A stretch of 64,000 bases of DNA from Tetmemena sp. SeJ-2015. Lineage: Eukaryota > Ciliophora > Spirotrichea > Sporadotrichida > Oxytrichidae. Below, piece after piece: positions 9,776 to 20,643 of the stretch. The notes beneath the pieces were generated by a model. It was not told the origin of the DNA and made no database searches. It saw nothing but the letters and a program-made list of their open reading frames with translations. Position 1 is the stretch's first letter. Every line of letters starts with the position of its first letter. Location of the stretch: the NCBI GenBank assembly GCA_027382625.1, contig JAJKFJ010022478.1, forward strand, positions 30,444 through 94,443. The letters are read 5' to 3'. The translations under genes were made by a program, and so were the position numbers.

Positions 9776-11987
9776 ATAGATTTATTTATAACTTTTATTT
9801 GCAAAATAAGTTGCAAATTTAACGTTTGATAGAGGTTAATTTCATTCTTGTTTAATTGAAAGAGTAAGTTATATAATGAATAACAAAATATACTTTATTG
9901 ATTTTATTTTTTTGTGCAATAATTGGAACTTTATTATAATACATCTAACATCCTGTTACCTTAGCGTAATTTGGAAAGGCAACTTCTCTAGATAAGTATT
10001 GACTTGTTCAATTTTATATTTTATCTTTTGTGCAAATGCCGATTAAAAGTATCTGCACTTTAAGATAAATTATTTTGCAGAACGTTTTCTCCTTTCTCAT
10101 TTTTAATCTGTCTAATTTATTTAATTTGTCGAAGTAATTTTTTATACGTTATGAAATTTTAATATAGAAGATTTTAAAATTTTATTTTTATAAAATTTTA
10201 TAAAATATAGATTTTTGTTTATGACCAGAAGGGATTGTTAAGATTTTTAATTATTTAATTTGAAGTAAATAGCTCTTAGAGCTTGGCACTTTTGAGTATC
10301 CGCTATTTAAAAATTATAGAATTGTCAATCTTTTTGAAATTTTCAATTACTTTCATTTAAGTAATTATTTTTATTTTATATTGCTTATAAAATACTATTT
10401 TTTATTAAAATTAAATTAGCAAAAATTTTATCCTCATAATGTTGCAGAAGCTTTTGTCGGGATTCCTTTTATTTTTTTGTTTTATAATATAATTAAAAGA
10501 GTCTAGTTCCAATCAAGTACTTTTATTCATATATTTAAATTTTAAAATTATTAATACAGCGATAAGTTTAGTTAGGTGCTGTCATGAATTTATTCACACA
10601 TAAATTTTAGAAATCTGGGTGTTAAGTGCAGGTTGTAAAGATCCTAAAGTAGGAATTCGGGGGGTGGGGAGGAAGTGAATTCCTCTTTTTTTATGATCAT
10701 AAAATTTATGAAAAAAATCAGATACCTATTGGCCTGATCAATGCCAGTGTGGGAGGTCTAGATAACAGAAATAAGTTTAGAATAACTATTTGATAATTTT
10801 TTGAAATTAAACTTAAATATTCTCGAGCTATTCTGTACTCATGTGGAATATAAATGTCTTATGAAGATATAGAATTTAATATACATATTTAATTCATGGA
10901 TAGTCTTTTTCAGTTTCTTTAAATTGAGATTTGGCTTTTGTATTCAAAATTTCTTGAGCATAATTTAACTTTGAATGTTTATTTAGAGAAGAATCTATTG
11001 CATAGTTTAATATATATATGGTCCAGATCTCTATATTTGGTCAAATTCCTATAAATATCTACTTTCGCTTTTGCTATTGAATCTTATTTGATTATAAAGT
11101 TCTTATAATATACTGTTAGTGGAATCTTACAGATTATATGTTAAATTTTTCCTTATAGAATAATATACAATTCATAGCAAAAAGTTCTCATAAATAATCC
11201 AGCTATCAGGAGTTTACTTATATTAGCAGATAACTTCTTAATAATAACTTTAATTCTTGAAAGTAATTAACTGACTCTTCCCTTTTCCAAATTAAATGAT
11301 CGTTTCTAATTTCAAATTAAATTGTCTACAAATTTCTATAAATAAATTAAATACGCTCTTTCTATAATCGGTCATACTTTAAAAAAGTGAAATTCGTAAA
11401 AATGACTCTCTTGGAAATTTTAAAAGCCAGAATTATACTTATATTTTTTTGGATTTTGTAGATGATTTGACATATTATTGGGCAGATTTTTTTGTGCTCA
11501 TTTTTTTCATATTTAGGGTGGTGTGGCACTCGTCTCCCAGGAATTATTTCTTAAAATCTTCATCTCCATTTTTTAATCATTTTCAAATATATGAGTGTAA
11601 ACTTGATTCATTCAGATAATTAAAATTTAAAGAAAATTAATAAAATGAAATTTAAAATAATTTTTGATATTTAATTTGTTCAAATGGAATTCTGCCTTTT
11701 ATTAATATCTCATTACACTATGACTTGATATGATTTAACTCTAGCGAGTATTATGAGATAAAAACCTCTCTACCTTAAATATTATCAATACTAGATTCAT
11801 CCTTGTCAATGAGACTTACTCTACAGCAGCTATAAGATTTCAGTCTCTGAAGCTAAAATAAAACTTCTTTCTCAAGAGATTAATTTTTAATATTTAGGTT
11901 TAGACTCCTACTACAATCAACTCTATGATAGATCATACTTTTTAATCACTCACTCCAATCTCAAAATATCAAACATCAATTTCTAAA

Positions 11988-12064
11988 GTAAGTCAACTGT
12001 ATTATTTATAAATTATTCACTCGCTTAAATTTTGCCGTCATTTAATCAAATTCTTTTTTAATAG
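11988..12064 (+). other. Spliceosomal intron in gene B
   Basis: The intron starts GTAAGT and ends TAG. Splicing gives SNINFQ followed by NEMNKNENDIDR. C (37288-37374, GTTAGT...ACAG) and D (59005-59090, GTAAGG...TAG) have an intron in the same phase at the same codon, which separates true introns from pointer-flanked IESs in this family. Confidence 0.8.
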
Positions 12065-12159
12065 ATGAGATGAATAAAAATGAGAACGATATAGACAGAT
12101 TCATATTAGAGGCTTGGAAAAATACTTCATTTTAGTTAACTAACTCAAACTTTTAATTT

Positions 12160-13427
12160 AACCTTATTAAGAAATTCGCAAAATTATAATCTTGGTTCGT
12201 ATCGTAGCATAAAATTAGGTAGGGATCATCCAGTCATGAGTGAATACCTAGATAGAGCGCTTCTTAAGAGAGGAATGCCATTTATAATCAAAATTATGAA
12301 AAGAAAAATAGGTAAATAATGTCTGAATTTTTTAGATAATGTTTATGCATTCATTGTATTGATTAATATTAATTTTCCCTCAAATGCATATATATATATA
12401 GTCCTAGAATTATAGATAAGATCTATGAACAGTGACTAACTTTATATAATTTATAATCCGAGCCTGGAGTAAAATAAAAAAATTTCAGATTTTTAAATCT
12501 ATAAATTCCAATAAATTTTAGCTACTGTTAATTTATGAATCATGCTATTTCAACCTCATATCTTTTAGATTTTATACCCTAGAGGTTTTATTAATTTCCT
12601 TAATTAATTTTATTGGGGGGAGCACGTATCTCGACACCTGCAAAAATTGATTTAATCTTGACTGAGCAAGGCCTATTTTTTGAATTGCACGAAAATGTGT
12701 GTTATGGGGTAAAACTCGCAAGCCTTTATTTCAAAATTTAGAGATTTAGGGCCAAAATTAGTTACAGTAAAGCCAAAAATTTAATTTAATAAATTAAGAT
12801 TTTTATGTAAAAATTATAAAAATGATAAAATATTAAAATCTTATAGTGTTACATTAAGAATCTAACTTATTAAGTTTAATCAGGTCAACTCAGAGATTTT
12901 ATCTAATTAATTATTCTTAATCTCAACAAGGAGAGTGAAAATAGTCCAAAGAAAGACTAAAATAATTAAGATATCATCCCTTATGCCACAATTTTAAAAT
13001 TCAAATAAGCTAGATGCTCACATATTCTAAATATGAGGCTCACTTAATAAAGTAATTGAATTAAGAGTCTTTCTTTGGACTTTTTTCTCTCCTTGTTGAA
13101 TTAAGAAAAATTTAAATTTAATAAAAATTTTGAGTTACCTGATTAAACTAAATAAGTTAAAATTTTTAATGATAAACACTAAAATATTACCTATTTACTC
13201 ATTTGTAATATAATTTTTACATAAAAATCTTAATTTATTAAATTAAATTTTTTGCTTTACTGTAACTAATTATGCCCTAAAACTTTTAATTTTGAAATAA
13301 AGGCTTGCGAGTTTTACCACATAACACACATTTTCGTGCAATTCAAAAAAAATAGGCCTTGCTCAGTCAAGATTAAATCAATTTTTGCAGGTGTCGAGAT
13401 ACGTGCTCCCCCCAATAAAATTAATTA
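12160..13427 (+). other. IES unique to gene B, pointer AACCTT
   Basis: AACCTT is repeated at 12160-12165 and 13428-13433. Excision of 1268 bp restores NFNLVLYG, matching the uninterrupted NFLFNLALYG of genes C (37462-37490) and D (59180-59205). The IES contains a complete palindromic element, which probably created or enlarged it. Confidence 0.85.
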
Positions 13428-13428
13428 A
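12600..13428. mobile_element. 829-bp palindromic element
   Basis: Both ends read TTAATTAATTTTATTGGGGG inward. The arms are inverted copies over nearly 400 bp each, with the last paired stretch GTCCAAAGAAAGACT near 12945 facing its partner near 13070, and a loop of about 110 bp. No coding frame is convincing. It resembles a MITE or foldback element. Confidence 0.85.
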
Positions 13429-13946
13429 ACCTTGTCTTGTATGGCTTTATTAATATATTTCTTATTTTAAAATTAAAAAATATTATAATATATAATGAGA
13501 AAGACATGAAAGTAAAATATAACTCAAGAAACCCAAATTATCCTTTTTAACTTAGATATTAAACTCTTCAAATGTTAATACTTTAACCTACAATAGAATT
13601 TAAGTCAAGGCCTTAAAAGAGCTTTTGCTTTTCAAATTAAATTTGACTTTTCAATTTTATAAATTATAGAAATTTATTATCGTAAAATATAAAATAAAGA
13701 ATCTTTTGCGTCCTCATTATCAGCCCTGAGGCTTTGAAAGAATGAAAATATTTATTGATCAAAAGATAAGCAAAATCCCTAAAATGCTTAAACGTTGTCT
13801 TATCAATAATGAAACTATGCGGTAGGAAGCAAAGGTCTGTAATTAGGTTTAACCCTAACTGATAGATTTAATTTTAGTAATACCATTAATATTTTTGCTT
13901 ATGTAACTTTAAGATTTCACCTTCAAATTTAAATTTTCTATTCTAG

Positions 13947-14143
13947 TTGGAAAATTTAGGGAAGTTTTTGCACTTCAGCTTATATCACCAATAACCCGTC
14001 AGGATTTGGATCTACCATAAAATAGAGATAATTGAGAAGATTTTATTATGCTAATTGAAGGTGTGGCATACTAGTCCAAAAAATTAATATTCGCCCTTAT
14101 GTGAGGAGTGCTTCACTACTGAAATTGTGACATCATAAGCTTG
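13947..14143 (+). CDS. Unidentified coding segment ending in TGA
   Basis: With TAA as Gln the frame reads through KFLHFSLYHQQPVRIW, KVWHTSPKNQYSPLCEEC and TTEIVTSQA, then TGA at 14141-14143. Trp, Cys and His content is unlike the surrounding AT-rich filler. It does not match any block of genes C or D, so it is likely a piece of another gene placed between MDSs of gene B. Confidence 0.4.
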
Positions 14144-14239
14144 ACTCATGTCCATTGATAATGAGTACTCAAATTCGGAATTTTCTCTAATTATTCCCCG
14201 AGATATGCTAATTTTTAATTCCAATATAAATCTTAAATA

Positions 14240-14700
14240 AATATGGGAAGAATATGATTATGTGATCGGGAAAAGAGATATTCGAGAGAAATAAAGAAGT
14301 AGATCATGATTGAAGAACCTAATAATCAGATAGTTAACTACTAGATGAGTGAATTTTTGGACCAGAGTTCGGCTCCCACTAGTAAATCCTCTTTTTAAAA
14401 AAAATTTTCGGACCAATAATTATAGCTAATTATAGCAGCAATAGCAGTAATAGCATTAACAATAACAGCAATAGAAGTATAAATACTAAGAAAAATAATT
14501 AGAATGACGAAGATGATGAAGAAGATGAGGAAAATAAATTAACGGAAAAAAAGTCCAAAAAGAGGAAAAGTTGGAAAATAAATAAGAGATGCTTCAAATA
14601 ATTCAAAATCAAAACTGATGGAGTTGCTTTTAAAAGTGTGCAATCATACATCCTGACAGTTATTAATCTAGAGTTGTTTTTAATTTATTCCCAGATACTT
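14240..14700 (+). CDS. Candidate low-complexity coding segment
   Basis: A frame near 14280-14390 reads IEEPNNQIVNYQMSEFLDQ. Downstream, one frame gives Asn/Ser repeats, then an acidic run DEDDEEDEEN and a basic run KKSKKRKSWK, and continues to SVQSYILTVINL. The 10-base tandem duplication ATTATAGCTA at 14419-14436 sits between them and could be a tiny IES. All three frames are nearly stop-free because only TGA stops, so the frame choice is uncertain. Confidence 0.35.
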
Positions 14701-14959
14701 AAGCATATACATCACTTTTTAAATTTATCTAATTCATTCATATTCGACCTATAATAGGCTAGTTCTTCAAAAGTAAATTACTATTCATCAACTTTTTTTT
14801 AATTTAAAGTTAAATTCAAGCTTAATTTTTAATAAAAAAAAATTCAATAAAAAAAGTATCGTCTCTTAGAATTTTTGGGATTATATCAAAAGATGCTCTA
14901 ATTTTAATTATTTACTTTTCCATTAAGATTAAATTATTGAATTAGAAAGTTAAATTCTA

Positions 14960-15590
14960 AGACGAGTGAAGTGGCACCAAAGTCGACTTTGCAAGGGGTA
15001 GGGAGATTAGCCGGCTCTTTCTCTCTATCTTTGTCCCGTTTCGATTATCCAACAAGAGGCGATCTAGTTTAGTAATCCGTCGGTGAGTAGTATAGAGTGT
15101 TTAATTGTAGGATGAGTGAGCCCTGAAGCCGTGCGAGAAAAAACCTACTCCCAAACTTGGATTTCGCGACCCTAGATTAATGATTCCCTCTCTTTGGATA
15201 GTAGGGCCCAAAAGGAGCAATGATCGTGATAAAATCGCTGAAGGGACTCAGGAGAGAGATGCAAGGGTAGGCTGTTTGCTACTGATTTGGCATCACTTGA
15301 TTATATAGTATTTCAATGCAAGATCATTGGCATTATTCTGCACTATGCCACTGAGCGCTTTTCCAAATAGCTTGAGGTATCATTGACCTACCAAGAGGCT
15401 TCGGTCATTTTCCGTCTCTAAGACAACCAAAAACTACACTAGTGTTTTATCTTAGCGTTGTCCTGTTAGTGAAAGGAGCAGAGAAGTTGTTAGCGAAGGT
15501 GTTAGTTTGTTCGAGTCCACTGAGGTGTCACAGCCTAGTGACGTCATGAGTTGTGTCTCCAGAGGTAATTATTCTAGTTATGCATGTGCT
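14960..15590 (+). repeat. Dispersed element E1, copy 1
   Basis: This is a GC-richer, non-coding stretch of about 630 bp. Its start (GAAGTGGCACCAA), AGGGAGATT, TTAATGATTCCCTCTCT and CTTAGCGTTGTCC all recur in the same order, inverted, at 24430-25070. It lies between coding islands of gene B's 5' half. Confidence 0.7.
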
Positions 15591-17850
15591 CTTTTTTGTG
15601 CCCATACGGAGTTTTACATTATATTCCATTTAAATTCTTAAATTAAGACTCAAATCTTTATTAAAAAAATATCTCATTTTTCAAATTAAATACCTTTAAT
15701 TTGAGCTATATAAAATAATGATCCAATAAAGGTTAAATATCGGTAAATGCTTCGTTTGCCAATATGATTATTGTATCCACGTTACCTTCAAGAAGGTAAA
15801 CTTAATATTTGAATTACAAACTTATACAGTCATCTATATTGACTCATAGTACAACCTATATTAAACTGAAGAGGATAAACAAATATTTACATCTATATTC
15901 ATTTGTGGAATAATTTACATAACAAACTTTAAAAAAGAAATTAAAATACAATAAAATTTAAAGGAAATGCAAATCTACAAGATTGGGAATATTTCAGTGG
16001 GGAATATTTCAATTTCTGGCATTAGGAATAAACTTTTAGAGCACTCATTTTTCTTTCTATCTTCACATCTATTTATTACTAAATTTAATCTCAACATAAC
16101 TGTCTCATCCTGCAGGTTCAGTAAATTAAGAATAATTGAAGGCTTTAAAAAATTATAAATGTATTAGGAGTTTACAAGAAAAGACCTAGGAGATGAGACT
16201 TCGAATTTAGTGACTATTATGGGAAGAGATGACGTCTTTGAGGAAATTTCCTAATTAATCATTTTTCAGAACAACTACATATCAGGCCAAGAATATTTTG
16301 AATTATTTTTTATTCCCCTGCATCTAGCTATGGCATATTGATTCAAAGCAATTCAGCAGGCTAACTTAACTAATGTTTATCAAATATATGATCATTAATT
16401 TTTGAAGAAATTATGCTAATTTTAGTATCCATAATAACTAACTTTCTTTGAGTGACTTATAATTAAGGTACAAAACCAAATTAAGAAAAAATGGATAATT
16501 TATTTTTTTAAAAGAATTATTTGGTAGTTTTCTTATTTTATTTTCAAGGGTTATAAAATATTAAAATATTTTACCTAAAATGCTACAAGCAATTTTTCTA
16601 TTTACAAATGATTAAATTATTTTTAAAATGTTCTTCTTTAGCCACATATGAATAGAGTAGTTTAGATCTGTATTTATTTATCATTTGCCAAAACATAACA
16701 TTTGAGAATATTCTTACACTCAACCCTGTTTTAAGCATAGCCTCTCAATAAAAAGAGCTAGTCATCAGCAACTTGAACTTATAAAAAATCAAGTACTATC
16801 ATATTCAAATTTTTAATGATCTTTAAGAATGTAACTGCTTCAGCGTTTTAGCAAAGTATATTTCAGGTTCTTACTAAAAATAATGTCACCTTGAATAATT
16901 TCACTTACCACATAAATATATCAGGTAAAATTCAAATCATTTTAGCAGGTAAATAACATGTTTAAATACCTCAATCTAATCAAATAGTTTTACAATTATA
17001 ATTTTACCACGATACTACGCAACTAGAAAAGAGTCCTTTCCAATTTAATGGCCTTGATGTTCTGAGGATTAACAACTTCACTGCCAATAATATATCTTGT
17101 AAGAAAATATTTATAGTTAACTTATGTTTAGTGCTTTAAAGCCAAGTAGTTCAGTCTATAATCTAAATTAGCGATATGTACTCCACTTCCAAAATTGAGA
17201 TTAAGAATATAACGATTAAAGATTGCTTCATCTATCAAAACTTCATCATTAAATTTGATGTTCCTATCTTCGCTATTTCAATTGAATCACTACTCATTTA
17301 TAACATCAGTAAGAATTTAATTGCTTTTTAAATTCAAGTTTAGCATTCATTGACTATGGAACTATATTTTTTTAGAAAGAAATAACATGAGAGCAATTTC
17401 TATTTCTGGTATTTTCGACTATTTTAACCAGTCAATAAATATATTAAATATCATAATTTCTAGCATATATTAGAACTGGATTATATGTCTAAGAAGCTAG
17501 CAGTCTGAATTTCACAAAACTGATTATTTTATAATGACTTTTGAGAAAGTGTATCTGATATTCAAGAGAGACCAGAAAGAGGCCTACCTAGTAAAAATAA
17601 ATAAGCTAAATCTAGACACAAACAATACCAACTCATTGATTTAAAAAGTATATTACACTGACTCTAATGCAAACCTGTTTTACTTTAATGGCTTCAATCA
17701 CACCAAGCAAGAAGCCTTGAATCACTCTCTTTCAAAAATGTTTTCATTATCTTTGGTTATAAAAATAATGGCAGTAATTTTTTCTATAATTCTAGAGATA
17801 TAACCATAAGTAAAACTTGACTTATATACTCAATAATATTTTTAATTTAT

Positions 17851-18272
17851 TCAATTTGATTATTTTAAATCAATAAATATCTTATGAGGCAAATTTAAGA
17901 TGACCAAATGCCTCTTTAAGACCGAATGTATCAGTTTATGCATTTCTAATGAAGGAAATGCTTAAATAATTTTTGATAATTATGTCTACGGTTACTCTGT
18001 CTATGATAATAAAAACCCAAAATTAAATAAATGAGTTGTATGATGGCATAATTGTTGCTTAATTGCACTTAAAAAAGCGAAAGTCATGATTAGCCTTGTC
18101 ATAAATAAATCAGAAATAGATAATTTGTAAGAGTAGTAAAGATTAATTCATATTAATCAGAAACTGTTATTGAAGATTATAAATTAATCGCAATAAATAA
18201 GATTTATTAGAGTAACATTATACTGTGACTATTAGGGCTTAGTATTTCCTGCAAAAAGTAAAGAATTTAAGT
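17851..18272 (+). repeat. Partial tandem duplication in gene B, copy 1
   Basis: This matches 18833-19303 and includes the exon part EGNAQIIFDNYVYGYSVYDN plus about 250 bp of following sequence up to AAAGAATTTAAG. Its upstream exon half is degraded relative to copy 2 and to gene C (41190-41325). Confidence 0.8.
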
Positions 18273-18604
18273 ACAGAGACCGGTAAAAGCAGGCAATTAA
18301 GTCCACGATCACCTATACAGATGAAGAGAGCTTTATTGTGGTGCTCTAGCATAGTCTAACTTCTAGTGCCAAGACAAAGAAACTAAAATAGAACAGATTA
18401 CACTCAACTATGCCAGTCTAAAATGCTTTGGCTCAACTGCGCATCCTCTAGAAGCGATACTTTCCAAAACTTAGCCAAAAGTAATAAAAACATGCATTTA
18501 GGAACACTTTAACTGAATTGGGCAACTTGTTGCCTGAAATATACTCAACACTTAGCTCCGATAATCCAATTTTCAAGAATAGGATAGCTAAAACCTCAAT
18601 CTGA
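18273..18604 (+). CDS. Foreign C-terminal coding segment between duplicated blocks
   Basis: The frame continues from AAAGAATTTAAG, reads through TAA/TAG as Gln and ends at TGA 18602-18604. Visible parts are STITYTDEESFIVVLQHS, HSTMPVQNALAQLRILQKRY and NTLTELGNLLPEIYSTLSS. It looks like the C-terminus of a soluble helical protein and does not match the surface-protein family. It is flanked on both sides by the duplicated gene B block. No family is assigned. Confidence 0.5.
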
Positions 18605-18832
18605 CAAATTAAATGGTAGAGTGGGCAGAGAAATAATATATGTATGAACTCATCTGCATTCTAATAGGGGCATAATATGTTTAAAAATAAGCATAAATCA
18701 TTGTAAAAATATCAGCAATTAAATTTTAAAAGTTTCAGTACTTGGTTAAAATTGGCATTAATTTTTTTATTTCGAAAAACATGAAAATTGCTTAAATATC
18801 ATTCAATAAAAATATTTTTTTAGATTTTATTA

Positions 18833-19303
18833 CAATTTGATTATTTTAAATAAATTATTTTATCTTTATGAGTTCAAATTTTAAGACGTGACCGTAATAA
18901 ATAATCCTTCTTTAAGACACGAGATGTATGCAGGCTTCTTTGATGCCTTTCTCTATGAAGGAAATCCTTAAATAATTTTTGATAATTATGTCTACGGTTA
19001 CTCTGTCTATGATAATAAAAACCCAAAATTAAATAAATGAGTTGTATGATGGCATAATTGTTGCTTAATTGCACTTAAAAAAAGCGAAAGTCATGATTAG
19101 CCTTGTCACTAAATAAATCAGACATTGATAATTTGGATAAGAAATATAAGAATTTAAATTTCATAGTTAATCAGATAACTTTATGAATGAAGAATTAACA
19201 ATTAAATTAATCGCAATAAATAAAATTTTTCAGAGTAGGAACTATTGGTGCACTGTGCCTGTTAGGGCTTAGTAATTCCTGCAAAAAGGTAAAGAATTTA
19301 AGT
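18833..19303 (+). repeat. Partial tandem duplication in gene B, copy 2
   Basis: This is the better-preserved copy. It carries DVTVINNPSL, RHEMYAGFFDAFLYEGN and DNYVYGYSVYDN, as in gene C at 41200-41325. It ends in the same AAAGAATTTAAG sequence as copy 1 but is followed by different DNA. Confidence 0.8.
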
Positions 19304-19450
19304 TCATTCAATTTTATATGATGTAATCAACCTAGACAAGCTTCTAAAGTCCAAAATCAAGAAAAATGAGTGGATTGAGTAGTTATGGATTGGAGGCTTG
19401 TGCTAAAGGTATTCTGTGTGTGATTGCAGAGGCTTAATCTTCCTTGACTA
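19304..19450 (+). CDS. Candidate coding segment after duplicated block
   Basis: One frame reads SILYDVINLDKLLKSKIKK, then EWIEQLWIGGLCQRYS and CRGLIFLD. It is not homologous to the 18273-18604 segment although both follow a copy of the same block. No family is recognised. Confidence 0.35.
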
Positions 19451-19633
19451 AATAATTAAACTTATGAGCTAATCAATAAAATCACTTTTAAAAGCATTAA
19501 ATTATATCACTATTTCTTTTTAATTATAATAAATTTAATTGATAATTTTGCTTTCTCAATCGCATATAGCAAAGATTATCCAATATATTGGTAATGCAAA
19601 TTTCCCTCATACAATAAATTATTATCATACTAA

Positions 19634-20370
19634 ATTTTAACCTTAAAAGGCAATCTAAAGTCTTCTAGGAAGGTGACCTTGACGTCTGTCTCATATTCTC
19701 TGAATTTTATACCTTGCTTCCTCTATCTCAGATAACTGAGTGTTAGGTTTCATAGGTTGCTTGATTATTACTCTCTAACTTTTTCAAAGGTTCTGATACC
19801 TTGTCTATCTTACAATGTCTTGAATTATATTGCATCATCTTCACTTTCACACTAGTAGTATTCCTCTGGTTTCATATCGCATTCAAGTATGATTGCAACT
19901 ATAGACCAAATGTCCCACTGCACTGAACCGTTGAGCCAAGTCTGTCTCTATGGGAAGTAGCCTGCAGTTCCTTGCACCGATGCTTCCTCAATGTTTTCTC
20001 TTCTTACAACTCTGTTGAAGTCTATGACAGTTGCTCTGACTGGTTCAAAGTTTATCATGATGTTCTCTGGCTTGAGATCTCTGAATCCCAACTCATGCAA
20101 CTCCATCACTCCTCTAACGAGGTCAGTGAGAATAGCAGTAAGCTAGTACTTGTTGCGCCTCGTGCTGAGAAATTCTCTTAGTGTGATCTCCCATTTAGGA
20201 AGGCGAATGGCGATGTAATCATGATCGATAAGAACACCAGAAAGATGAAGAACGCACTTCAAGTTTTTGTCCCTCGCTTCTCTCAACACTGTCAGTTTGT
20301 TCGCGAACTCAAGACCTCTCTCTTCCTTCTTTACAAGGTATTCGTAAGGGAAGATCTTGTAAGCAACTCT
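19634..20370 (-). CDS. Protein kinase-like gene nested in gene B, variant motifs
   Basis: On the minus strand the frame opens at about 20370 with VAYK (the ATP-binding Lys motif). It continues through a helix with EFANKLTVLREA, the catalytic loop GFRDLKPENIMI, the metal motif as IDFN, an activation segment GTAGYFPQRQTW, and the helix F region WDIWSIVAIILE. The catalytic His is replaced by Phe (FRD) and DFG is replaced by DFN. The loop Asp, Lys and Asn are kept. The first frame ends at TGA (complement of 19750-19752), but kinase-like sequence (VIIKQPMKPNTQLSEIEEA and EYETDVKVTFLED) continues in shifted frames to about 19634. The glycine loop is not seen upstream. It is a decaying kinase, or one interrupted by very short IESs. 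It lies between MDSs of gene B, in opposite orientation. Confidence 0.75.
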
Positions 20371-20624
20371 TATTTTAATTATAAAATTCTTATACTAAGT
20401 TTCTTTTTAGTAATCTTTGCAGGCTTTAAATGTGCTTATCGGATTTTCTGCTATGTAAAATAATTTTAATATTCTATTAAATTTTGCAACGCTAATTATT
20501 TTTACTACTTTAAGTGTAATCTTAAATACCCTGTTCTCATGAAGAATTTAAACATTTAAAAAACTATTGCAGGAGGATTTATCTTGGAACCAGCTAACAT
20601 TCAGAGAAAAGACCTTGCACTCGT

Positions 20625-20643
20625 AATAAATTAAAATTCTTTT
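20625..20643 (+). other. Micro-IES, pointer AAT (gene B)
   Basis: AAT is repeated at 20625-20627 and 20644-20646. Removing 19 bp joins KDLALV to MNVTGMYINSYY in frame. Gene C has a 17-bp equivalent at 43265-43281. Confidence 0.65.

Noticed and set aside
15500..15515. B-box-like TTGTTCGAGTCC, suggesting a tRNA or tRNA-derived element
   Set aside because: No matching A-box at tRNA spacing, acceptor stem or anticodon arm could be formed. At most it hints at a Pol III-type origin of E1.
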